From Mesocentrotus franciscanus (lineage: Eukaryota > Echinodermata > Echinoidea > Camarodonta > Strongylocentrotidae): a stretch of DNA of 64,000 bases. Where the stretch lies: positions 19,828,449-19,892,448 of the forward strand of contig CP137685.1 of assembly GCA_037976565.1 (NCBI GenBank), given 5' to 3'. Positions 46,901-54,578 of the stretch are shown piece after piece. Both the position numbers and the translations under genes were made by a program. Each line of letters begins with the position of its first letter. The first letter of the stretch is position 1. Under the pieces are notes generated by a model. It was not told the DNA's origin and did no database searches. It saw only the letters and a list, made by a program, of their open reading frames with translations.

Positions 46901-48945
46901 ACGTTTATGAATATCCTTTTATCATGTAATATTCATAGACCTGTAGTCATCTCTGTTTCTTGCACCCATTTATTCTTGCAGGTCTGCTTCCAAAAAAAGT
47001 GCCTCAGATCCTGATTAACAGAGAACCTCTTCCCCACTTGAACTTTGACATCGAGTTGCTAGGCGACTGTGATGTCATCATCAATGAGATCCTCCACCGG
47101 CTAGGGGATGGCTGGAACCATGTTTGCCAGTCGCAGCAGAGATTGACAGAGACCACATACATTCCGAATGTATCCAAGCCTAAAGAGCCTCAACAAGCCC
47201 AGAAGGCAGTGCTGGATGAGGGAGAAACAACCGTGGATCAGAAACCTGATCCTGCAGGCAGGATAGATAATGAGGTATCCGCGTCAAATCCAGTAAATGT
47301 AAAATCGGAAGAGGATTCACAGCAGTCTTTGAGTTCTTTGAAGGAGGAGAGTCAAGTTTATAGTGCTGATGATAAAAATGAGGGATCTAATGCTGGAGAA
47401 GGTGATGACAGATTAGCTAGTTCGAACAGCCAAGAGTCTCCAATCTTGCCAGAAGGACATGTAAAACAGAGTTGTGACGAAAGACTCCAGGCTCCCGAGA
47501 ATCAAACTTCATCAGAACATCATATAAATGGCTTAACAAATGAAGGCAAGGTTCATGTAGATGCTTTGCCTTGTGCCCAAAGTAAGACAAACTATTCCCC
47601 ATCGTCAATGAGTGACAGCTTGCAGAGTGTTGATGAAGTTGAAAATGCCTTAGTGTCGAGTGAACCCCAAACTTCCAAAACGGCTCCCTCTGAATCGTCA
47701 CAATCTCAAACAGCACATGATCAGACTGTACAAAGAAACAGTGCTGCTGAACAGTACATGCTCTTTCAAAGAACGTTGGACTTGATAGGGAACTCTTCCA
47801 CAGGTGCTAGCTCCTCGGATGTCAAAGTGGGCAACGACTCAGTAGCTACCGGTGAATCTGAAAGCACTCAAACCCATGTTGATAGTGACTGTAAAGAACC
47901 AAGTACTGATGTGAAAACCGAAGCTGAAGAATTGGGATCGTGTGTGAACGAAAAAGACAGAACAAAGTCACAAGATGCTAAAGATGATATAGATTCTGAA
48001 GTGGGTAATGTCAGCTCATCGAGTGGAAGTGTTGTAGATCATAGAGAGCAAGCTAGTCCTGCCCCGGATTCTGAAGCCAAGCCAAGTCCTTCCACGTCTG
48101 CGGCAGCCAAAACACCTCGGGCAACGATTTCAACTCACCTGAAAGGTAAAGACCAACATAGTTTCAGAAACTAGTCATAAGAATGAATTGTAAATGTGAC
48201 ATTTATTACCTATTTGCCAGTTTACCTTTGAACAAATGTATGGAACTTCAATTTTTACTGTATAATTTCAAAATGCATAACATTCTAATATTTTAAATTA
48301 GAAATACTACTTCTCTTTGATTTTTGGTTTTACTTTGGTTTCTGTTTAATTTATGAAATAAAAGACAAACAAGGAAGTACTCCCTGTTGAATTAAATCAA
48401 AGAACATTCCACAGAAACTTGGAAAGAGAAACAAATGATTCTGTCAATCTTCCTTGCTTTTACTTCCATAAATTTTCTTTATTTAAATGAAATATGTCAA
48501 AATCTTTCTCATTTTCACAGAATCATCCTTCCTCTTCATCCCACCAATGCGCTATGTTTTCCATGGTGCCGAGGTGTACCTTTCCGATGACGACAATGGA
48601 AGCGAGCACGGTTTTGAAGGTCTCAACAAAGACATGGACATAAATAATCTTCACAGTGACCTGGAGAATGGTGACTTTCACAATGACCTTCACAGTGACC
48701 TTCACAATGGTGATGACTTGCCTGATCTGTCGAAAGAAGATCACTCGCCGGCTAAGGAGAAAGCTGTTTCGTTAGACGACTTTACTCCGACTGTGCCCTC
48801 GACCGACCGGGAGACTAGCCAGTATGGTCAATCAGCGCCCAAAGCGCAATATGTCCCGGAATCGAATGGAAGAGAGGGGTCGCCTTTTGAAGCGCCGTCC
48901 GGTGAAACTGTATACACACATATAGATCTACCTGTGACACCTTAA
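34899..48945 (+). CDS. SIRT1: SIRT1-type NAD+-dependent protein deacetylase, nine coding exons
   Basis: Class I sirtuin. Family knowledge: a mainly nuclear enzyme that removes acetyl groups from lysines of histones and transcription regulators, using NAD+. Joined exons give 899 residues (human 747) if one missing base in exon 3 is allowed for. Seen in order: KRK-containing N-terminus; Ser-rich exon 2; SIRT1-specific NPRSIL region; NAD+ site LTGAG-VSVSCGIPDFRS (about 176-192); FPDLPDPQAMF; TQNIDTLE; QCHG with the catalytic His at about 280; zinc Cys at about 288, 291, 312 and 315; GSSLKVRPVA; ILINREPLPH; a long acidic, Ser-rich exon 8; and the C-terminal ESA-like segment SFLFIPPMRYVFHGAEVY, which in mammals contacts and activates the core. 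An in-frame TAA four codons before the ATG, with A at -3 and G at +4, supports the start. Oddities: exon 3 frameshift and an exon 7 duplication array. It converges with RNF181. Confidence 0.93.
35039..35112 (+). repeat. 70-bp dispersed repeat, copy 1 (SIRT1 intron 1)
   Basis: CTCACGAAAGTGGAAGAACA, then ATGGCT-TATTGAAA and CCTGTCGTGTATGTTGAG; nearly identical text is at 40,878-40,950 in intron 2. Confidence 0.85.
35427..35452 (+). repeat. Orphan TTAA-foldback end
   Basis: TTTAAAGGGGAAGTTCACCC closely matches the left border of the element at 23,678. I see no matching inverted end nearby, so it may be a truncated or solo end. Confidence 0.45.
35526..35650. repeat. Palindrome in SIRT1 intron 1
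   Basis: GGGCATTAGTAAGAATTACC, then CACACGAGGTACCT on the left; AGGTACTGAGTGTGGGTAAT, then TTTACTAATGCCC on the right. A smaller inverted pair (AGTCTAACACGCCCGCGGC / GCCGAGGGCGTTGGACT) lies at the centre. Confidence 0.8.
35820..36540. other. SIRT1 intron 1, ~0.7 kb bounded by short inverted text
   Basis: TTTAACCCTATCTAGCCGGG near 35,842 returns inverted as CCCGGGCTATATAGGGTTAA near 36,513. The two borders suggest another foldback-type element of about 690 bp. The interior is AT-rich and noncoding. Confidence 0.55.
36969..37715. mobile_element. TTAA-flanked foldback element in SIRT1 intron 1
   Basis: TTAA at 36,965-36,968 and 37,716-37,719. The left arm (AAGGCAAGTCCACTCCAATA, TTTCAATAGAAGCAGAAAAA, AGTTTGAGCAAAATCGG, AAGAAAGTTATGA) returns inverted at the right. 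A half copy of similar sequence (GAAGCAGAAAAATGAGAGAA) lies at about 36,568-36,740. Related in design to 23,678-24,417. Confidence 0.75.
38451..39848. mobile_element. 1.4-kb element with inverted ends and internal tandem repeats
   Basis: ATCCCCTCGC at 38,451 is the exact inverse of GCGAGGGGAT ending at 39,848. Inside are about six units of roughly 135-145 bp, each starting near TCTGGTTTCCG (about 38,549, 38,694, 38,827, 39,306, 39,446, 39,582) and holding AATGTTTGACGGATTTTAAT, GATATGAAGGTACATGG and GTAGGTCAAAGGTCATAGCT. One unit is interrupted by a nested insertion. No long frame. Confidence 0.75.
38917..39250. mobile_element. Nested TGGGGCGTTGCAAGAAAGTTG hairpin pair
   Basis: Two hairpin MITEs (38,917-39,027 and 39,137-39,250), each with TGGGGCG-TGCAAGAAAGTTG ends and ATTGCAA-rich interiors. 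The outermost ends are also perfect inverses over about 34 bp. They interrupt a unit of the surrounding tandem array between CACAGTCT and AGTTTGATTTCC, with TTA/TA at the junctions, so they inserted later. Confidence 0.8.
40254..40445 (+). CDS. SIRT1: SIRT1 coding exon 2
   Basis: Follows acceptor TTGTTTCTTCCAG and ends TCTTGCAG before donor GTATTG; phase 1 in and out (64 codons). Encodes a Ser-rich, acidic stretch (SSSDSSSSSSSGH) and SITDSFDMGLGDIQPDSL, a low-complexity N-terminal region as in other SIRT1 proteins. Confidence 0.85.
40878..40950 (+). repeat. 70-bp dispersed repeat, copy 2 (SIRT1 intron 2)
   Basis: Same sequence as 35,039-35,112 with a few changes, same orientation. Confidence 0.85.
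41533..41785 (+). CDS. SIRT1: SIRT1 coding exon 3, with a one-base frameshift
   Basis: Acceptor CTCTCCAACCAG, donor GTAAGT after GGTGCAGGA. The 5' part in the incoming phase encodes GPMGWLQKQMMSGTNPRSIL, then IIPSGMTIP, and aligns with the human region before the core. From about 41,624 the matching residues (EEMDEFEMWSII onward, then LVLTGAG) are in the frame one base earlier. The exon is 253 nt; the splice phases require 254. Read as given, translation would stop at 41,747 before the catalytic core. A sequencing or assembly error is the simplest explanation. Confidence 0.9.
42167..42319 (+). CDS. SIRT1: SIRT1 coding exon 4
   Basis: Acceptor AATATTCAG, donor GTATGG; 51 codons, phase 0 on both sides. 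Encodes VSVSCGIPDFRSRDGVYARL, then the FPDLPDPQAMF and YFRKDPRPFYKFAK motifs, almost identical to human SIRT1. Confidence 0.95.
42440..42792 (-). mobile_element. Full-length tRNA-derived SINE in SIRT1 intron 4
   Basis: On the - strand the order is tRNA-like head (GTGGTATAGTGGCTCATTT, then GGGTTTAAATCCCAGCCC), a linker (AAGATCTTAAGCC), the body (TTTGCCACTCTCCACC, then GTTAAATGGGTATG), and a 3' end with GGGGTAATAATTTATC and TTAAGCACTATATAAACAAT. The head matches 1,775-1,850; the body matches 27,367 and 54,745. Confidence 0.75.
43239..43386 (+). CDS. SIRT1: SIRT1 coding exon 5 (catalytic His)
   Basis: Acceptor TTATTTGCAG, donor GTAAGT; ends in phase 1. Encodes LFPGQFKPS, RNYTQNIDTLEQAAGI and the catalytic IQCHG, whose Gly codon is split by the intron. 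Confidence 0.95.
43590..43700 (-). mobile_element. Diverged SINE head in SIRT1 intron 5
   Basis: CTCGCCAGAGGACATTAGTA and GCTACACAACGACACCTC follow the same order and spacing as the linker and tRNA-like head of the SINE at 42,440, but with many changes. Confidence 0.45.
43728..43807 (+). CDS. SIRT1: SIRT1 coding exon 6 (first zinc pair)
   Basis: Acceptor TTTTGTATAG, donor GTAAGT; phase 1 in, phase 0 out. Encodes SFATATCTRCGLSVDSDAI and ends DDVFNQ. C-x-x-C is the first half of the structural zinc site. Confidence 0.93.
44107..44874 (+). repeat. Six decayed tandem copies of the exon 7 acceptor region
   Basis: Intron 6 carries six upstream copies of a ~118-bp unit made of an intron tail (CACTCCTATTTCCCTGTCATCCTAG-like, or TTTCCCTTTCACTTCAG in the first two) plus about 85 bp of the 5' part of exon 7. 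Exon-like parts start at 44,142, 44,261, 44,402, 44,521, 44,639 and 44,756; the true exon starts at 44,875. Steps are 119, 141, 119, 118, 117 and 119 bp. Copy 2 has an extra CCCACAGATGG expansion. Most keep TGCCCTCAGTGTGGCCC (the zinc CPQC), but all lose the FFGE segment (TTTATTGAG in the later copies) and none has a donor. Confidence 0.92.
44875..45064 (+). CDS. SIRT1: SIRT1 coding exon 7 (second zinc pair, NAD+ contacts)
   Basis: Acceptor CCTGTCATCCTAG, donor GTGAGT; phase 0 in, phase 1 out. Encodes VCPQCGPDTPDMAVLKPDIV, then FFGEGLP and LLIVMGSSLKVRPVATIP. It is the only copy of the duplicated unit that continues into full exon sequence. Confidence 0.95.
45118..45580 (+). repeat. Dispersed repeat in SIRT1 intron 7, copy 1
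   Basis: GAAACTGTCC-GAAG, GGAAAGGTTGAT-ATGTAGT, GTGCACATGGAAATGG and TTCAAACATTTCA follow the same order as at 49,183-49,420 (GGAACTGTCTTGAAG, GGGAAAGGCTGATGATGTAG, ACAGAAATGGAAATATGG, TTCAAACTTTTCA). The limits are approximate. Confidence 0.6.
45588..45842. mobile_element. TTAA-flanked MITE in SIRT1 intron 7
   Basis: TTAA at 45,584-45,587 and 45,843-45,846. AGCCCCTCTAAAGTG at the left is the exact inverse of CACTTTAGAGGGGCT at the right. A second inverted pair lies inside (AATATTGATGAAAGAATACA / ATTCTTTTATCAATATT). It shares the AGCCCCTCT start with the copies at 17,654 and 26,617 but has a different interior. Confidence 0.85.
46982..48145 (+). CDS. SIRT1: SIRT1 coding exon 8 (end of core plus long disordered tail)
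   Basis: Acceptor TTTATTCTTGCAG, donor GTAAAG; phase 1 on both sides (1,164 nt). The first ~45 codons finish the core (KKVPQILINREPLPHLNFDI, ELLGDCDVIINEI). The remaining ~340 codons are acidic and Ser/Glu/Asp-rich with no recognisable domain, longer than in human SIRT1 and the main cause of the greater total length. Many Ser, Thr and Lys residues would allow modification; this is inference. Confidence 0.95.
48521..48945 (+). CDS. SIRT1: SIRT1 coding exon 9 (C-terminal ESA-like segment)
   Basis: Acceptor CTCATTTTCACAG; stop TAA at 48,943-48,945. The first codons encode SFLFIPPMRYVFHGAEVYLS, matching the human C-terminal regulatory segment (FLPPNRYIFHGAEVY). An acidic tail with a short internal repeat follows (NLHSDLENGDFHNDL, HSDLHNGDDL). 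The protein ends YTHIDLPVTP. Confidence 0.95.
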
Positions 48946-48949
48946 TAAA
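48944..48949 (+). promoter_or_regulatory. AATAAA overlapping the SIRT1 stop codon
   Basis: A canonical poly(A) signal hexamer begins inside the TAA stop. It may be fortuitous, since it would give almost no 3' UTR. Other AATAAA hexamers occur further downstream (for example near 51,765 and 51,838). Confidence 0.25.
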
Positions 48950-49182
48950 AGCCAAGATGCCTTTTGTATTTTAAGATTCCATCATACTGCAACCGAAGAT
49001 AACAAATATAACAGTTTGTGTCTTTTTTTTCTCTCCCTTTCTTCTGCATGATTCTTATAGGTGTACACATTTAGAGTGGGTTTTAAGTGTATGGTATCCA
49101 ATATCTGTTCAGTCTTCTTTTTCATTTTGATTCAAACACTTTTTAAAGATAAAGTTAAATACTTGTAATGCAATTACATTGT

Positions 49183-49420
49183 GAAAGGAACTGTCTTGAA
49201 GCAATTGGGAAAGGCTGATGATGTAGTGCATTGAAATTGGTGTATGCTGTCAGGTCTTGGAATGGTCTTGCTGAATATAGCATTCACTGCACACAGAAAT
49301 GGAAATATGGGACTACACATGCATTTGGCATGAAAATTTGGTTCAAACTTTTCAGCCATATCTCAAGACATATTTCAATTTTGAGAGTATATGAAGTGCA
49401 AACCTTTGAAGAGGATATTT
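49183..49420 (+). repeat. Dispersed repeat, copy 2 (3' of SIRT1)
   Basis: Collinear with part of 45,118-45,580. Confidence 0.6.
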
Positions 49421-49577
49421 GCATTCCCCATCAATTCATTAAACCACTTCCCCATCATGGCTTGTTTTTTAAGACAAAACCCGGTACTTACCTTTCAAAC
49501 AGATTCATGAATGATTTGTTTAGATATAAAGAGCAGCACAAATTCAACCGGTAGAAGCAAAGTTGGATTCTAAACTT

Positions 49578-50037
49578 CTCAAAAAAAGTTCTGCAATTCA
49601 AGTTTGGGCGTTGATATCTCTCATGTTACTATATGATCATATTTGACGTTGGTATCATTGGAAAGCCTGTTTATTCCCCTTAACAATAATGCCCCATTTG
49701 TAATGATTTTGTAATCATGTACTGAACAGTACACCTGAATATGAGGCCAAGTCAAAAGTGAAATGTTGCAAAATGCATTGTTATTGTCCATAGTGAATTC
49801 TTCATTTGTTTGGAGGATAGATTGAGTTTTGAAGGAATAACAATGCATTTTGCAACATTTCACTGTTGACTTGGTACTGTACATTCCATGATTACATAAT
49901 CATTACGGATGGGGCAGCATTGTAAAGTGGAAGAAACACTTAAACAGGCTTTTCAATGATATCAACCTCTGGTATGATAATATACTAACGAGAGATGTCA
50001 ACGCTATAACTTGAATTGCAGAATTTTCTTTGAGGGG
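49578..50037. mobile_element. Foldback element with two nested inverted pairs
   Basis: Outer arms: TTCTGCAATTCAAG-GCGTTGA, then TATCATTGGAAAGCCTGTTT on the left, and their inverse on the right ending CTTGAATTGCAGAA. Inner arms: GTTGCAAAATGCATTGTTAT and ATAACAATGCATTTTGCAAC, exact inverses. Noncoding. Confidence 0.8.
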
Positions 50038-50318
50038 TTTACTTCAAGTACCTGATTTAACTTATGAAGCAAAACCTGGAGAGAGTTATAGTTGTAAGCC
50101 ACTGATTTAGTAGTACTGTATTCAGCAAAATATTTGTATTCAAAATTAATGTTCAATCCTGTTTCAAATGTAGAAGTTACGATCATATTGAGCTTTGGTT
50201 CTAATTTTTTTCTTTGATTTTGTCATTCTTGACATAACTAGATTTAAGCGTTTATTCTTTCTTATATTCTCCATGGTAGTACATCATCTACTGTATGCTT
50301 AAAAAAAATATGCTGTAA

Positions 50319-50391
50319 ACTGCGGCGGTTTACTGCGGCGGTTTACTGCGGCGGTTTACTGCGGCGGTTTACTGCGGCGGTTTACTGCGGC
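50319..50391. repeat. 13-bp tandem repeat (ACTGCGGCGGTTT), 5.6 units
   Basis: Five exact copies of ACTGCGGCGGTTT and a partial sixth. Its GC content contrasts strongly with the AT-rich surroundings. Confidence 0.95.
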
Positions 50392-50420
50392 ATATGTTAT
50401 TATAAGCTTTAAGAGTTCTT

Positions 50421-50583
50421 GGCCTATATTCATAAAACCTTACTAAGCCATTTGTCAACTAATTATTACATACATGTAATCTATAGTACATATTTGACAA
50501 ATAGGCTTAGTAAGGTTTTATATATATGGACCAAGGAGTTCACTAGACCCAACATGTGGTCTTCTGGTCTAGTGAATTCATGG
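50421..50583. repeat. Two adjacent palindromes
   Basis: First: TTCATAAAACCTTACTAAGCC with its inverse GGCTTAGTAAGGTTTTATAT. Second: GAGTTCACTAGACC with its inverse GGTCTAGTGAATTC. They lie directly after the 13-bp array. Confidence 0.8.
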
Positions 50584-51044
50584 TCTCAAGAAAAAAATTG
50601 TTGTCAAGTTCCAATAACTGTTATAAGCTTGTGAAATTGTTGCATTTGATTGGCTGTTTGCAATTTTTTACAAATATGCGACTCTTCAAATTGATGATAA
50701 ATTTAATTAAATGGCCTAGTTGTTGGAAGGTTCAGGAGACCGAAAGCTTGTTTTTGAGGTCTGGAGAATTGCTTAGGGTAGCGCTGTATGTCTTCCATGA
50801 GGAAGCATCTTTCCCACTGCTGTTCATAAACAGGGTCTTAGTTATTTTTGTAGTGCGTGGATACAGTAAGAAATGGCAATGTGCAATGGCACGATGCTAT
50901 AAAACGATGCATGTTGTGCCAAGGGGTGTTTACGGAGCGAATATGATTATTTATCTGCATTCATGTGGAGTGGAGTTTGTCAATACATGTGACGTAACCT
51001 GATAGAAAGCTGCAAGTGTTCCTGTACAAAGTGGAAAGCTTAAA

Positions 51045-51556
51045 GTGTAATCCAACCTTAATAGCAAACAACTCTAAAAGAATGCAGAAAAATCAGAGAG
51101 GCAGACTGGTGACAGTTTGAACGAAATTGGACCGAAAATATGAAACTTAATAAATTTTGAAAGTAGTGATTGCTAATTTGCTATATGTATGGGAACTGCA
51201 CATTGATGAATAGATAGTGTCACTGTGATACAGTGCTGGACAACTTTCACAATTGTTCCAACACACAGAATGACTAAAATGTCATTTTTGTCAAAATGTA
51301 TCATTCAGGAGAGTCTTTTCTGATATGATATGATATCCATAACACATTTTGAGTACTGCCCTAAGGGTGAGGGCACTGTGGAGAAAAACAGAAATTAATG
51401 ATCATTTTTGTACACAGCAAATGGGAGAGTTCACAATCCACTGACAAACTTGCCAATTTGAGATTCACATAGCTATAGTGATCTCATATTATTAGTCCGA
51501 TTTATTTTAAACTTTCGCAATTCGTTTTCTCTTATTTTTCTGCTCTCATGCTCTCA
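51045..51556. mobile_element. Foldback repeat, copy 2 of the 23,095 element
   Basis: Same order of blocks and same orientation as 23,095-23,665. Inverted ends: GAAAAATCAGAG-GACAGTTTGAACGAA at left and TTTATTTTAAACTTTCG to TTATTTTTCTGC at right. The two copies are well diverged, so old. Confidence 0.75.
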
Positions 51557-54518
51557 ATGATGCAACTTGCCATATTTCAGCACCTGGACAATCATACAAA
51601 AAGTTTGCACTATTACAGTGAGCATTTATTACATGTAGAATAGAATCGATTCCATTCTCATTTGTCTCAAATTCAGGCAATAAACACCATTTTCTTTCAA
51701 TCACATTCACTATGTCATACATGAAGATATAGTAACTTATTAGTTTGCTTGGTTTAATCAACATCAAATAAACATAAACTTCCCTTGACTGTCACACTGA
51801 GCAGTTTACTATTACTGCCTTTTATTTGTAAAAATGCAAATAAAATTTGATAGAATTGATATATTACTGTTTTTTATTGACCATAAATGTTGTACATAAC
51901 AGTCGTACATGTAGAACTAGAAAGAAAACGTTGGTATGAAAGATATAACTTACATGTGTGTAGTAGATTTATAAGTGAGTATTGTCATTTTAGACAGTAT
52001 TAAAACAACGGGAATAAAAGAGTTTGAATTTTACACTTGTGTATTGTGTACAGTCTAATAATATACCGAGTCATAAGTACAGGCAAAGTTCAGATATGAT
52101 ACGGCAAAACTGCGGCTGTTTTTTTTTTACAAGTAATGCACCGTATTTGAACAACCCTTTAGTGACCACCTGTCTATTATTAGTGGTCATCCATTTTGTC
52201 TCCCTCGAGAAAGAAGCGAGTGTGGCCACCTGTCTACAAGAATAATTGCTAAGAATATGTGAATGATGTGTGAATGATGTGAATATGTGAATTATCCCTT
52301 GGTAACTGGACCAAGGCTCTGTGTTATAGACATTGGCATTCTATCAATTGTAGCAAATGTAATGTAAAACTCAAATGATGCATATAAAATTTCATGGTAT
52401 TACAATGTGACTTGTATTCCATTTCATATCATTTGCATAAACCATTTGCATAAACCATGGAGATATGAATTGCTTTCAAATGATTTTGTAACTAACAAAT
52501 ACTCATAATCAGAACAATATGATACACATGAATTCACATATAGTGTATATTTCATAACATATTCACATACATTCATTATAATTGTAAAATATACATCAAT
52601 GTTTTGCTAAAGTCGATCTCAAAATGCACCTACTTTTAAATATATTTTAAAAAAACATAATGCCTCCGAAAGTAGAGGCATAAAGAAAGGGCCTAAAGCT
52701 GTACATGTAGGGCATTTGAACATGTATCTAATCGAAACACTCAAGGTCTACCAAACCATGTTCTTTATTACATTACATGTTTTAATATGATAAATTGACC
52801 TAAATTAGCTCTTGCAAATAAATTGTCAATCCATTCCTGTCAAAATCATCTTAAATATACCTATATACCTATATTATAGGTATATGAATATAGGTACTGT
52901 GCACCTCAACAATTTGGTGAGCATTGCAAAACAAAGAAAAGTTTATGTGCATGTAATGGCAAGTGTTTATACATCTGAACATTAAAAGATTTAATTTCCT
53001 TTTGTCGATGAGATATCCATGATCTGTCATACTCATAATTTCAAACATGCATGTAAAACTCCTTAAAACTGAAACCAAGCACTTCCTCAGGGAACTTAAC
53101 CAGGGAAGTCCTTGGTTTTCCTGGTGAAGTGTCCAGTCTGGAAGGTGGCAGGGAAAAAATTCCCTGGGGAAGCCCAAAGAATTTCACCAGGGAACTTCTC
53201 AAAATACCGAGGTGGAAAACTTCCCCGGTAAAGAGAATTTCACAGGGGACATGGGCGGTGTGAATGGACAGCTGGAAACTTCACCGGTGAAATATGTCAG
53301 AGGTCAATTATCACGTCCGGCCGATCACACAGATTCAGCACGCCTTGCTCTAGCTTGTCCTTCTGATATTAGTGTAGCCATGTACATGCATCCAAACTCC
53401 ATGCCCTGAATCTGACCTTACTTATAAGTACACATCAATCGTGAGATTCGTAATCAAATGGCAACTTCCCTGGGAAACAGACAATCGAGCTGGTAAAATT
53501 CTGAGATATTCCCCGGGGAACTTCACCAGGGATAACCTTCAAATTTGGTTTGAAAAGTATAAATTGTACGGATATTCCTGAGCATGGGTTATTCCATTAC
53601 AAATTTAATCATCGTAAACAATGTCTACAACGTCTTTGGCCTGGAACGAGAAGGGCATTTATACCAGTAACTCATTTTGACAATACATAAAGGCGTAAAC
53701 AAACATGGAACCACTACATATCAAAGTTGAATTTGATAGGCCCGCAAAAAAAAGAGTTTAACCTTTTTTGACAGTTGTTTATGATTGCCCTAACACACAA
53801 CTACAGCAATTCCATGCATAATTTATTGGCTGGGAAATAAAGTAAAGAATTTTTTTTTTCTAATATGGAATTGACCTGTAATGTTACTCCTAAAACAATA
53901 TAGACATGTATAGTGTATTTAAAGAATTCAGTTCTGAAACATGCCGCATCCACTTTTTAACAAAATGGACTTCTTCTTTTTTGCATGAATGTACTAATTT
54001 TTAGTAGTTATATAAATAGACACAATATACAAAAAAGCATTATTAGTTTCCTATGAGAATATAGAAAGATCCGACATAAAAAAATGAGTTGGTTCCAAAA
54101 TATGCTACATCCATTTCAGTTCAGTTCCAGAATATGCTACATCCATAAACAGTGGCCTGGACTGTTCCGGGAACTGACCAATCACGGAGCAGCACGACGT
54201 GCATGAATGAACACGCACTGATCTTCAGTTTCCCACACAGTAGAAGGTGGTTTGCTGCTCTGTGTACACTGGATGTATGGGGGATCCAGAGTTCGGTTCC
54301 AAATCATGCTACGTCCACAGATTTGTTAAAGCAATCAATCAATTACACAAAAACGGAGAAACCTGATTTTTTGTTTTAAAGAGAGATTATTTCATCCTGA
54401 TACACAGTAGTACCATGGGACCGAGTTTCATTTCAAGCTGATAATGCAGAATAGGGAGTATTAAAAACACTTAGTTTCGTGAATGTACCATATTTTGGAA
54501 CATAATTTTTTTTCTCCA
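51557..54518. other. Intergenic region between converging genes
   Basis: AT-rich and mostly unique; includes the presumed 3' UTR of RNF181. It holds a diverged MITE near 52,150, a 'CCAGGGAA'-rich stretch at 53,085-53,535, and a recurring GTTCCAAAATATGCTACATCC motif near 54,092, 54,122 and 54,296. An AATAAA on the - strand at 53,827-53,822 could be the RNF181 poly(A) signal, but this is unproven. No further gene recognised. Confidence 0.4.
52150..52238. mobile_element. Diverged CAGTCAAACC-type MITE remnant
   Basis: TTTAGTGACCACCTGTCTA and GGCCACCTGTCTACAAG match internal sequence of 16,704-16,859. The terminal inverted ends are lost. Confidence 0.5.
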
Positions 54519-54578
54519 TCAGGTGTACATCGAGTTGTGAAGGCTCTCTGTTTCAAACTGTCTCTGCTTGGCCCGTGC
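54519..54578 (-). CDS. RNF181: RNF181 coding exon 6 (last)
   Basis: After acceptor GCAATTGTACAG, 19 codons plus TGA. Encodes [19 protein letters not shown], matching the human tail in length and in the LHxxMYT ending. It lies 1.2 kb from exon 5. Confidence 0.92.
   Translation of the reverse strand, partial: ARAKQRQFETESLHNSMYT

Noticed and set aside
50319..50391. CRISPR-like short repeat array
   Set aside because: Simple head-to-tail 13-bp repeat with no spacers.
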